A stretch of 64,000 nucleotides of DNA from the NCBI RefSeq assembly GCF_000612725.1, contig NZ_HG964458.1:124001-188000 (forward strand), written 5' to 3'. Origin of the DNA: Mycolicibacterium austroafricanum (lineage in GTDB: Bacteria > Actinomycetota > Actinomycetes > Mycobacteriales > Mycobacteriaceae). Below the pieces are notes generated by a model. It ran no database searches. It was given only the letters and a program-made list of their open reading frames with translations, and was not told where the DNA came from. Numbering within the stretch: position 1 is the first letter of the stretch; each line of letters begins with the position of its first letter. The position numbers were made by a program, and so were the translations under genes. Positions 23,334 through 30,826 of the stretch are shown piece after piece.

Positions 23334-24809
23334 TCAGGCCGAGGCCGTCACCTGGGCCGGGTGCCTTGAGAAGGCGAGCGCCTCGTCGTCGACCTTGCCG
23401 CGCCGGATCAACTGCAGGTCCATCAGGTAGTTCTGCTTGAGCCGCCACGGTGCCCGCGAGCCCGCCTTGGGCAGGTAATCGAGGGCACGCAGCACGTAAC
23501 CCGGCGTGAAGTCCATCAGCGGCCGCTCGTCGACGCTGCTGCCCGGGTGGCGCGGTTCGACCCTGTCGTAGGAGTTGGCGTCCATGTAATTGATGATGCG
23601 GCAGAAGAACTCCGACACCAGGTCGGCCTTCAGGGTCCACGAGGCATTCGTGTAGCCGATGGTGAAGGCCAAGTTGGGCATGTCCGTCAGCAACATGCCC
23701 TTGTAGGCCATCGTGTCGTTGAGTTCGATGGCCTCGCCGTTGCGCGAGATCGTTGCGCCGCCGAACAGCTGCAGGTTCAAACCCGTTGCGGTGACGATGA
23801 TGTCGGCGTCCAGATGGCGGCCGGAGGCCAGCTGGATTCCGGTCTTGGTGAACCGCTCGATGGTGTCGGTGACCACGTCGGCCTTGCCTGCGCGGATCGT
23901 CTTGAACAGATCCCCGTTGGGCGCCAGGCAGACTCGCTCATCCCACGGGTTGTAGCGCGGGTTGAAGTGCTTGTTCACGTCGTAGCCCTCGGGCAGCCGG
24001 TGCTTGGCCATCGTCAGCAGCTGCTTGCGGAAGAAGTCAGGGAACTTGCGTGCGACCTGGTACTGGACGGACTGCTGCAGGATGCTCTTCCAGCGGTTGA
24101 GCACGTAAGCCACCTTGGCCGGCAGCCGCTTGTTGGTCGCCACCGTGAACGGGTCCACATCGGGAAGCGCCGCGATGAAGGTCGGCGAGCGTTGCAGCAT
24201 GGTCACGTGGCCCGCCCCCGAATTGGCAAGGGCGGGAATGAGGGTGACCGCGGTCGCCCCGCTGCCGATGACAACGATCCGCTTACCGGCGTAGTCGAGA
24301 TCCTCCGGCCAGTGCTGCGGGTGGATGAGGGTGCCCTCGAAGTCTTCCGATCCGGGGAAGTCGGGCGAGTAGCCCTCGTCGTAGTTGTAGTAGCCGCTGC
24401 AGGCCATCAGGTAGCGGGCGGAGATCTCGACTTCCTCGCCGGCACGGTCGACGCGCACGGTCCACCGGTTGTCGGCGTCGGACCAGTCCGCGGACTTCAC
24501 GTTCTGCCCGTAGCGGATGTGCTTGTCGATGCCGTACTCGGCAACCGTCTCGTTGAGGTAGGCCATGATGTCGGGCCCGTCGGCGATCGCCTTGTCCGAC
24601 GTCCACGGCTTGAACCGGAAGCCGAGCGTGAACATGTCGGAGTCCGACCGGATGCCCGGATACTTGAACAGGTCCCAGGTGCCGCCGAGGTTATCCCGGC
24701 GTTCGAGGATCACGTAACTCTTGCCGGGACAACGGTCCTGCAGGTGCCAGGCGGCGCTGATGCCGGAGATCCCGGCACCCACGATCACAACGTCGACAAA
24801 TTCGGTCAT
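23334..24809 (-). CDS. ethA: FAD-containing Baeyer-Villiger monooxygenase EthA
   Basis: An NADPH- and FAD-dependent monooxygenase of 491 residues; in M. tuberculosis EthA activates ethionamide and has been linked to mycolate-related ketone metabolism. The N-terminal Rossmann motif VVIVGAGISGISAAWHLQ, the second nucleotide fold IVVIGSGATAVTL near residue 185, and close identity to Rv3854c along the whole length support the call. The Baeyer-Villiger fingerprint region lies near FPGSEDFEGTLIHPQHW. Divergent from ethR across a 76-bp operator region. Confidence 0.95.
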   Translation of the reverse strand: MTEFVDVVIVGAGISGISAAWHLQDRCPGKSYVILERRDNLGGTWDLFKYPGIRSDSDMFTLGFRFKPWTSDKAIADGPDIMAYLNETVAEYGIDKHIRYGQNVKSADWSDADNRWTVRVDRAGEEVEISARYLMACSGYYNYDEGYSPDFPGSEDFEGTLIHPQHWPEDLDYAGKRIVVIGSGATAVTLIPALANSGAGHVTMLQRSPTFIAALPDVDPFTVATNKRLPAKVAYVLNRWKSILQQSVQYQVARKFPDFFRKQLLTMAKHRLPEGYDVNKHFNPRYNPWDERVCLAPNGDLFKTIRAGKADVVTDTIERFTKTGIQLASGRHLDADIIVTATGLNLQLFGGATISRNGEAIELNDTMAYKGMLLTDMPNLAFTIGYTNASWTLKADLVSEFFCRIINYMDANSYDRVEPRHPGSSVDERPLMDFTPGYVLRALDYLPKAGSRAPWRLKQNYLMDLQLIRRGKVDDEALAFSRHPAQVTASA

Positions 24810-24821
24810 GGCGTCAAGCTA

Positions 24822-24876
24822 TCAACGTGGTGTCGAACGAGTCAACACCCTGTTGAGATCTTCAACACGGTGTAAA
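24822..24876. promoter_or_regulatory. EthR operator: three dyads at 20-bp spacing
   Basis: Three related 15-mers start exactly 20 bases apart: TCAACGTGGTGTCGA (24822), TCAACACCCTGTTGA (24842, a near-perfect inverted repeat) and TCAACACGGTGTAAA (24862). They fill the ethA-ethR intergenic region. EthR is known to bind its intergenic operator as multiple cooperative dimers, and two-turn spacing places all sites on one face of the helix. Confidence 0.8.
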
Positions 24877-24885
24877 GTCAGTCCG

Positions 24886-25527
24886 GTGACAGCCACCAGC
24901 CCCACCCGCCCTGCGCGAGGCAGGCGCGCCGCCCGCCCCTCCGGCGATGACCGGGAGCTGGCGATCCTCGAGACCGCGGAGCGCCTCCTGGCAGACCGAT
25001 CGCTGGCCGAGATCTCGGTCGACGACCTGGCCAAGGGCGCCGGGATCTCGCGGCCGACGTTCTACTTCTATTTCGCCTCCAAGGACGCGGTGCTGCTCAC
25101 GCTGCTGGAGCGCGTGATCGCCGAGGCCGACGCCGCCCTGGCACAGCTGATCGCCGAACGCTCCTCCGACCGTCGCACCATCTGGCGTCGGGGTATCAAC
25201 GTCTTCTTCGAGACGTTCGGCGCCCATCGCGCGGTGTGCGCGACCACCGTCGGGGTCAAGAGCACCAACTCGGAGGCTCGTGAGTTGTGGTCGCGTTCGA
25301 TGCAGCGCTGGATCGACCACATCGCCGCGGTGATCGAGGCCGAACGCGCCGACGGGGCCGCACCCGTCACCGTGCCCGCCCGCGAGTTGTCCACCGCCCT
25401 GAACCTGATGAACGAGTCGGTGATGACGGCGACCTTCACCGGCCACCAACCCGCGATTCCCGACGACCGGGTTCTCGACAACCTCGTGCACATCTGGACC
25501 ACGAGCATCTACGGCAAGACCGACTGA
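24886..25527 (+). CDS. ethR: TetR family repressor EthR
   Basis: A 213-residue TetR regulator closely matching M. tuberculosis EthR: GRRAARPSGDDRELAIL at the N-terminus, the helix-turn-helix SVDDLAKGAGISRPTFYFYF (residues about 45-65) and a large hydrophobic ligand pocket domain ending HIWTTSIYG. Represses the divergent ethA. Start GTG 24886; in-frame codons upstream lie inside the operator and ethA. The ligand domain is less conserved than the DNA-binding domain, so inducer range may differ. Confidence 0.94.
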   Translation: MTATSPTRPARGRRAARPSGDDRELAILETAERLLADRSLAEISVDDLAKGAGISRPTFYFYFASKDAVLLTLLERVIAEADAALAQLIAERSSDRRTIWRRGINVFFETFGAHRAVCATTVGVKSTNSEARELWSRSMQRWIDHIAAVIEAERADGAAPVTVPARELSTALNLMNESVMTATFTGHQPAIPDDRVLDNLVHIWTTSIYGKTD

Positions 25528-25544
25528 ATCTGTCGGGCCATGAT

Positions 25545-25560
25545 GCGAACATATGTTCGT
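25545..25560. promoter_or_regulatory. LexA-like SOS box overlapping the dinB start
   Basis: GCGAACATATGTTCGT contains a 14-bp perfect palindrome and matches the mycobacterial LexA consensus TCGAAC-N4-GTTCGA in all but the two outermost bases. It spans the proposed ATG of dinB (25553). Confidence 0.65.
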
Positions 25561-26827
25561 GTCCGCCGCTCGCGTTCCACAGCCGGCTCAGCCTGCTCAG
25601 CCGGCTCCGGTTTCATTGCCGGCTCAGCCCGCGGCCATCCTGCATGCCGACCTCGACTCGTTCTACGCCTCGGTCGAGCAGCGCGACGACCCGTCGCTGC
25701 GCGGCCGGCCGGTGATCGTCGGCGGCGGCGTCGTGCTGGCCGCCAGCTACGAGGCGAAGGCATACGGGGTGCGCACGACGATGGGCGGCCGTCAGGCACG
25801 TGCCCTGTGTCCGCAGGCGATCGTCGTCCCGCCACGAATGTCGGCATACTCGGCGGCCAGCGCGGCGGTGTTCGAGGTGTTCCACGACACCACCCCGGTC
25901 GTCGAGCCGCTCTCGGTGGACGAGGCATTCCTCGACGTCTCCGGTCTCCGGCGGGTTTCGGGCACCCCGGTGCAGATCGGGGCCCGGCTACGCGAGAGGG
26001 TTCGCGACGAGGTCGGACTGCCGATCACCGTCGGCATCGCGCGCACCAAGTTCCTCGCCAAGGTCGCCAGCCAGCAGGCCAAGCCCGATGGCTTGCTCCT
26101 GGTACCGCCCGATCGGGAGCTGGCATTCCTGCACCCGCTGCCGGTGCGCCGGCTGTGGGGGGTGGGCGCCAAGACCGCCGACAAACTGCGCGTCCACGGC
26201 ATCGAGACGGTCGCCGACGTGGCGGAGCTCAGCGAGAGCACGCTGGGATCCCTCGTCGGCGGGGCGATGGGACGGCAGCTGTTCGCGTTGTCGCACAACG
26301 TGGATAGCCGCCGAGTCGTGACCGGGCATCGTCGGCGGTCGGTCGGCGCGCAACGCGCGCTCGGGCGGGCAGGCAGCACGATGTCGGCGGCCGAGGTCGA
26401 TGCCGTCGTCGTCAACCTCATCGACCGGATCACCCGTCGGATGCGCAAGGCCGGGCGTTCCGGGCGAACCGTCGTGCTGCGGTTGAGGTTCGACGACTTC
26501 GCCCGGGCGACCCGGTCCCACACCATGCCGAGGGCGACGGCGTCCACCGACGCCATCCTGGCGGCCGCGCGTGGCCTGGTCGGGGCGGCGTCGCCGCTGA
26601 TCGCCGAGCGCGGTCTCACCCTCATCGGCTTCGCGGTGTGCAACATCGACCGTGAGGGAGCCCAGCAGCTTGAACTGCCGTTCGGTAGGGACCACGGAGC
26701 CGGGGACTCGCTGACCATCGACCTGGCAATCGACAAGGTGCGTGGGCGCTACGGCAATGCCGCGGTAACCCGGGGCGTACTGCTGGGCCGCGACCCCGGA
26801 TTGGAGATGCCGATGCTGCCCGACTGA
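25553..26827 (+). CDS. dinB: DNA polymerase IV (Y-family)
   Basis: Translesion DNA polymerase, 424 residues. After a 27-residue Pro/Gln/Ala-rich leader come the catalytic ILHADLDSFYASVEQ (first Asp), the SVDEAFLDVSG block (catalytic Asp-Glu near residue 122), the little-finger domain from about 250, and QLELPF near residue 377, a beta-clamp-binding motif as in mycobacterial DinB1. The start is uncertain: ATG 25553 lies within the SOS-like box, GTG 25559 is the alternative, and a leaderless transcript is possible. The clamp motif suggests a replication-associated polymerase. Confidence 0.92.
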   Translation: MFVSAARVPQPAQPAQPAPVSLPAQPAAILHADLDSFYASVEQRDDPSLRGRPVIVGGGVVLAASYEAKAYGVRTTMGGRQARALCPQAIVVPPRMSAYSAASAAVFEVFHDTTPVVEPLSVDEAFLDVSGLRRVSGTPVQIGARLRERVRDEVGLPITVGIARTKFLAKVASQQAKPDGLLLVPPDRELAFLHPLPVRRLWGVGAKTADKLRVHGIETVADVAELSESTLGSLVGGAMGRQLFALSHNVDSRRVVTGHRRRSVGAQRALGRAGSTMSAAEVDAVVVNLIDRITRRMRKAGRSGRTVVLRLRFDDFARATRSHTMPRATASTDAILAAARGLVGAASPLIAERGLTLIGFAVCNIDREGAQQLELPFGRDHGAGDSLTIDLAIDKVRGRYGNAAVTRGVLLGRDPGLEMPMLPD

Positions 26828-26836
26828 AGCGGCGAT

Positions 26837-26860
26837 TGACCTGAACCATGGTTCAGGTCA
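26837..26860. promoter_or_regulatory. 24-bp perfect palindrome, probable operator
   Basis: The half-site TGACCTGAACCA (26837-26848) is followed directly by its exact reverse complement (26849-26860). It begins 9 bases after the dinB stop and ends 12 bases before the start of the LLM oxidoreductase gene. Length and perfection suggest a site for a TetR- or GntR-like dimer pair; the regulator is not encoded next to it. Confidence 0.65.
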
Positions 26861-26872
26861 TACGGTCCTGTC

Positions 26873-27688
26873 ATGTCACGAATCAGCCTGGGGCGGTACG
26901 GATTCTCCGTCGAGGTGCGGGACGACGACAGCCACCTGGCCGCTGCGCTGACGGTGGAAGGGCTCGGGTTCGGCACGTTGTGGCTCAACGGGGGGCAACT
27001 GGATCGGCTCGACCGGCTGACGGATCTACTCGCTGCGACGACCACCGCCGTGGTCGGATCGGCGATCATCCCGCCCGACAGATACAGCGCCGCCGAGGTG
27101 TCGGAGCTGTTCGCGCGCGCCGAGGCCGACGCACCCGCTCGATTGATGGTCGGCCTGGGCTCGTCACACCGTCCACGTGCACTCACGCTGTTGGGTGACT
27201 ATCTCGACGCACTCGATGCCGTGCCGGAGGACCGAAGGCTGTTGGCGGCGTTCGGACCCCGAGCGCTCACAGTGGCCCGGGACCGGTTCGCCGGAGCGAT
27301 GCCGATGCTGTTCACGGCGCAGCGGACTGCCGAGGTCCGGCGAGTGCTCGGCGCGGATCGGACGCTCTCGGTGGGTCTGTACGTCGTGCTGGATGAGGAC
27401 CCGGCGACGGCGCGGGTCACCGCGCGTAGACCGCTACGATTCCTCACGGCGATGCCCCAGTACCGCAAATCGCTGGAGCGTCAGGGCTTCTCGGCTGACG
27501 ACATCTCCGGCATCAGCGATCGGCTCGTCGACACGCTGGTGGCGTGGGGCAGCCCGCGACACGTCCTCGATCACGCAGCGCGGCTACATGCCGCCGGCGC
27601 CGATCACGTCCAGCTGAACGTCCTCGGCGCGGATGGCCAGCCGACGGGCGTGGCGGCGGCGCGACTGCTCGCAGCGGAGTTCGGCTAA
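26873..27688 (+). CDS. LLM-class F420-dependent oxidoreductase
   Basis: A 271-residue luciferase-like TIM-barrel protein of the TIGR03620 type. It has the conserved LMVGLGSSHRP strand with Gly-Leu-Gly, FGPRALTVARDRFAG in the phosphate-binding region, and C-terminal AGADHVQLNVLG. Such enzymes use coenzyme F420 in actinobacteria; substrate unknown. Begins at ATG 26873, 12 bases after the long palindrome. Its TAA stop forms part of the first copy of the 34-bp repeat. Confidence 0.85.
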   Translation: MSRISLGRYGFSVEVRDDDSHLAAALTVEGLGFGTLWLNGGQLDRLDRLTDLLAATTTAVVGSAIIPPDRYSAAEVSELFARAEADAPARLMVGLGSSHRPRALTLLGDYLDALDAVPEDRRLLAAFGPRALTVARDRFAGAMPMLFTAQRTAEVRRVLGADRTLSVGLYVVLDEDPATARVTARRPLRFLTAMPQYRKSLERQGFSADDISGISDRLVDTLVAWGSPRHVLDHAARLHAAGADHVQLNVLGADGQPTGVAAARLLAAEFG

Positions 27689-27758
27689 CCGCCGACGAGC
27701 GCTTGCGCGAGGAGCAGACTAACCGCCGACGAGCGCTTGCGCGAGGAGCAGACTAACC
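27685..27758. repeat. 34-bp direct tandem repeat between two convergent genes
   Basis: Two identical 34-base units begin at 27685 and 27719, each starting CTAACCGCCGACGAGCGCTT, with a third partial copy (CTAACC) at 27753. The first copy contains the stop codon of the LLM gene and the start of the third copy contains the stop codon of the convergent PHP gene. The inner GCGCTTGCGC can form a small hairpin. Similar GACGAGCGC...GAGGAG strings recur between genes in mycobacteria. Confidence 0.85.
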
Positions 27759-28760
27759 GGAGCGCGTCCAGGCGAGCAGTTGGTCGGCGGGCCAGGTGTT
27801 GACGATGCGCTCGGGTTCCAGCCCGACGTCCAGGGCCCGTTGGGCGCCGTAGCCGAGGAACTCCAACTGCCCCGGCGCGTGGGAGTCGGTGTCGATCGAG
27901 AACACACATCCGATGTCCATCGCCAACCTGAGCAGACGTGTCGGCGGATCGCGGCGTTCCGGACGCGAGTTGATCTCGACGGCGGTGCCTGCGTCGCGAC
28001 AGGCGGTGAACACCTTCTCGGCATCGAACTTCGATTCGGGTCGGATACCGCGGCCGCCGGTGACGAGCCGTCCGGTGCAGTGACCGAGGACGTCGGTGTG
28101 CGGGTTGGTGACGGCCTTGAGCATGCGCCGGGTCATCGCGGCGGCATCCATCGCGAGCTTGGAGTGCACGCTGGCCACGACGACATCGAGCCGCTCCAGC
28201 AGTTCGGGTTCCTGGTCCAGCGAGCCGTCTTCCAGGATGTCGACCTCGATCCCGGTGAGAATCCTTAGCGGAGCGACCTTTTCGCGGATCTCGTCGATGA
28301 CGTCGAGTTGTTCGCGCAGGCGCTCCGGGGAGAGCCCGTTGGCGATCCGTAGCCGCGGGGAGTGGTCGGTCAGCGCACAGTACTCGTGCCCGATCGCGCG
28401 GGCGGCCAGCATCATCTCCTCGATGGGCGCCGAACCGTCGGACCAGTTGGAGTGCACGTGCAGGTCACCGCGCAGCGCGGCCCGGATGTCGCCGCCGCCG
28501 AGGTCCTGCGCGGCCTCGCGCAACTCCACCAGGACGGCGGGTTCGTGGCCGGCCCAGGCCTGCGCGATCACCTTGGCGGTCTTGGGCCCGATCTTGGGCA
28601 GCGTCTGCCAGCTGTTGGCGGCGCCGTGCTTCTCGCGCTGGGCGTCGGTGAGCGCTTCGACCACGTCGGCGGCGTTGCGGTAGGCCATCACCCGGCGCGG
28701 ATCCTCCCGTGCGCGGTCCTTGTAGTACGCGATCTGACGCAGCGCGGTGACCGGATCCAT
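27753..28760 (-). CDS. PHP domain phosphoesterase, PolX-like without polymerase domain (Rv3856c-like)
   Basis: A 335-residue protein. The N-terminal 90 residues carry helix-hairpin-helix elements (LPKIGPKTAKVIAQAW) as in family X polymerases, followed by a PHP domain with metal ligands in DLHVHSNWSDG, ALTDHS, GIEVDIL, SVHS, LGHCTGR and DTDSHAPG. PHP domains hydrolyse phosphodiesters or phosphomonoesters, often 3'-end processing or histidinol phosphate. The polymerase core is absent. Length and neighbours match Rv3856c. Probably a DNA-end processing or nuclease enzyme. Confidence 0.9.
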   Translation of the reverse strand: MDPVTALRQIAYYKDRAREDPRRVMAYRNAADVVEALTDAQREKHGAANSWQTLPKIGPKTAKVIAQAWAGHEPAVLVELREAAQDLGGGDIRAALRGDLHVHSNWSDGSAPIEEMMLAARAIGHEYCALTDHSPRLRIANGLSPERLREQLDVIDEIREKVAPLRILTGIEVDILEDGSLDQEPELLERLDVVVASVHSKLAMDAAAMTRRMLKAVTNPHTDVLGHCTGRLVTGGRGIRPESKFDAEKVFTACRDAGTAVEINSRPERRDPPTRLLRLAMDIGCVFSIDTDSHAPGQLEFLGYGAQRALDVGLEPERIVNTWPADQLLAWTRSG

Positions 28761-28849
28761 GACTCCAGTGTGCCCGGAACCCGCGGCATAAATTCGTGCA
28801 ATGACCCCCTGTCCAGCGGTGATAGCGTCGCTGAGCGGGAGGGCTTCGC

Positions 28850-30040
28850 GTGAGCTTGTTTGATGACGTCTCGGGTGTCGTCGGCAATGTCGTGGACGTT
28901 GTCGAGGGCAGCGTGGGCACTGTGGAGAGCGGTGTCGACTTCGTCGGCAGCGTCCTCGACGGTGATGTCACCGGGGCTACCCGGGACGCCTACGAGTTTG
29001 TCGACAACGCCAGGGACGTTCTCGGTGGCGTCCGCGACCTCGGTGTGAGCATCGGCCGGGTGCCGTCACGCTTCGTCGACAATCCGATTCTGGAGCTGGC
29101 GAATTCGCCGCCGATCGAACTTGCGCAGCGTGTCATCGCCGGCATGCGATTGACCACCGGATCCGGTGACCCGGTCGACGGAGAAGAGTTCAAGAACGCT
29201 GCCAAGCTGATGCAGGAAGCTTTGGAGCTTCTCATCGACGCGGCTCCGCATGGCGACCATTGGAGCGGGGCTGCCTCGGAGCAGTACGCGGGAGCGAACA
29301 CGCAGAACAGGCGTGCAACTTCGGGTGTCCAAGTTGCCGACTGGAATATTGCGGACTTCCTCGAAGCCGAGGCCGAACAGGTCATGCGCACCCGCAAGAC
29401 TCTCGACGACATCAATGAGTACCTTTTTCAGTTCGCGCTCTCGACGGCGTGGATGAACGGTATTCCAGGCGGACGCGCGGCCAAGCTTGTCGTCGATGCG
29501 ACCGCTGCCGCCGGCGGTGTCCTCAGCGCAGAGCGCGCATTACTCACACTCGTCGCGGACTCCGTTGAGCGGGGCGGAAAGATCCGCGATCAGTTCAATC
29601 TCTATGAGGGCGCAGCCAACCAGGAGCGAAAACTCGATGACCCAACGTGCGACGGGCCGTTCGTACCGGAAAAGGTAGATCGAAGCGCCGCGGGGCGGCC
29701 GGGCCGCTTCGACAACCCGCACTACACCGTGCCTACACCCGTTGAACCTCCGCAACACGGACCTGCGGCAACTCCTTATATCGGCGGGGGTTCATCGGTA
29801 CCAATGCCTGCGCCTCAGAGCACTTCTCGAACTGCGCATCCACAGGGGTCGGCACCACGACCCTGGGCGGGGACCAACCCGACCGCAGCCCCCGCCTCGC
29901 CCACACCGCAGCCGACCGGCGCACCCGGCACGCGCACTGGGTCGCTACCAGGACAAGGCGCCGGCAATCGTGGCGCCGCACCTCTGAGAGTTACAGCGCG
30001 GCCGACATCCGATGACAAGAGTCAGGAGATTCCGACGTGA
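28850..30040 (+). CDS. EspA/EspE-like type VII secretion effector
   Basis: A 396-residue protein. Residues 1-100 are helical with repeated Val/Gly/Asp segments. Residues about 111-195 resemble the EspA/EspE domain: FKNAAKLMQEALELL, then HWSGAASEQYAGANTQNR with the Trp-Xaa-Gly turn at 138-140, then a second long helix. Residues 200-250 are hydrophobic-amphipathic and 270-396 are Pro/Thr/Ser/Gly-rich. GTG start after GGGAGGG. The stop overlaps the EspC-like gene by 4 bases. EspA is co-secreted with EspC by ESX-1 and needed for its function; here a similar partner role is inferred. The third codon positions look more AT-rich than in neighbouring genes, suggesting acquisition. Confidence 0.75.
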   Translation: MSLFDDVSGVVGNVVDVVEGSVGTVESGVDFVGSVLDGDVTGATRDAYEFVDNARDVLGGVRDLGVSIGRVPSRFVDNPILELANSPPIELAQRVIAGMRLTTGSGDPVDGEEFKNAAKLMQEALELLIDAAPHGDHWSGAASEQYAGANTQNRRATSGVQVADWNIADFLEAEAEQVMRTRKTLDDINEYLFQFALSTAWMNGIPGGRAAKLVVDATAAAGGVLSAERALLTLVADSVERGGKIRDQFNLYEGAANQERKLDDPTCDGPFVPEKVDRSAAGRPGRFDNPHYTVPTPVEPPQHGPAATPYIGGGSSVPMPAPQSTSRTAHPQGSAPRPWAGTNPTAAPASPTPQPTGAPGTRTGSLPGQGAGNRGAAPLRVTARPTSDDKSQEIPT

Positions 30041-30357
30041 ACGATCGCGACAGAAACCTGAGGGTACTGGCCGACCACGTCATTTGGCTTGCCGGTAAGC
30101 AAGGGGCTGCGTCCGGCCGAATCACGCTTGCGAACCAGGCAATCAGCGGTGCATCCGATTCCGTGTTGAGCTCTCATGGTGCCGCATGTCTGGCCACGCA
30201 CCTCGCTGTGACAGCGGCAGAGCGCGCTCGATCAACCGCGGGCGCAAAGATCTATGAGATCGCCACCGATCTGGAAGACAGACTGCGTGCTGCGGCAGCG
30301 CTGTACGACAACGTCGATTACCAGAACGGACGCGATGTCAGCGCATGTGGACTATGA
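30037..30357 (+). CDS. EspC/EspF-like ESX secretion-associated protein (DUF2580)
   Basis: A 106-residue helical protein. It matches the DUF2580 pattern of EspC: an N-terminal LRVLADHV helix, a central Ser-His-Gly-Ala-Ala-Cys turn, a second amphipathic helix rich in Ala, and a C-terminal Leu-Arg-Ala-Ala-Ala-Ala-Leu-Tyr followed by the type VII export signal YxxxD (YDNVD, residues 90-94). Start GTG overlapping the stop of the EspA-like gene. EspC forms a secreted complex with EspA; the same pairing is expected here. Confidence 0.8.
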   Translation: MNDRDRNLRVLADHVIWLAGKQGAASGRITLANQAISGASDSVLSSHGAACLATHLAVTAAERARSTAGAKIYEIATDLEDRLRAAAALYDNVDYQNGRDVSACGL

Positions 30358-30815
30358 GCCGATCGTGGGACGACGCGGACGACGTTGGAATCGAACGAGA
30401 GCGCTCCGAACTGGAAGCGTTGGACGCGTGCCATGCCCCGGATGAAGATCCTCCCATTGGCCCCGCTGACAAGACAGTGCCCACGTTGTTGTTCACGGCG
30501 ACGAATCCCCCGGGGACGGTCTCAGCCACTGCTCTGATCGACGGCAGGATCCTTCGCGTTGATCTGTCACCCGGCGTCGCAGCGTTTACCGCGCAGGAAC
30601 TGTCCGACGAGATTGCGTTGATCACCTCTCTGGCGCGCGCCCAAGCGAGCGCCGCGCAGCACGTGCTCATCACCGAGTTCATGGCGAGGCTCGGGCACGA
30701 CCGTGTCTCGACGCGGGGGATACTGGAGTTTGAAATCGGTCTTCCATCACCAGAATCCGTCCGAAAACGGCGAGCGGAGTCCTTCGCGGCCCGCGACCAT
30801 CTGTACACGTGCTGA
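30354..30815 (+). CDS. EspD/EspH-like protein (DUF2694)
   Basis: A 153-residue acidic protein. Its central part, LLFTATNPPGTVSATALIDG, lines up with the TNPPRTVSVSTLMDGR segment of M. tuberculosis EspD, followed by a long helix LSDEIALITSLARAQ in the same place as EspD's ASEILVIADLARQK, and a C-terminal LPSPESVRKRRAESFAAR that parallels EspD's LPSPEEAAAAEAEVFATR. EspD stabilises EspA and EspC. ATG 30354 overlaps the EspC-like stop (ATGA); ATG 30345 is an alternative. Confidence 0.8.
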   Translation: MSRSWDDADDVGIERERSELEALDACHAPDEDPPIGPADKTVPTLLFTATNPPGTVSATALIDGRILRVDLSPGVAAFTAQELSDEIALITSLARAQASAAQHVLITEFMARLGHDRVSTRGILEFEIGLPSPESVRKRRAESFAARDHLYTC

Positions 30816-30826
30816 AAGGTCCACGA

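Noticed and set aside
27685..27758. A CRISPR array or IS end
   Set aside because: Only two full 34-bp copies without spacers or transposase.
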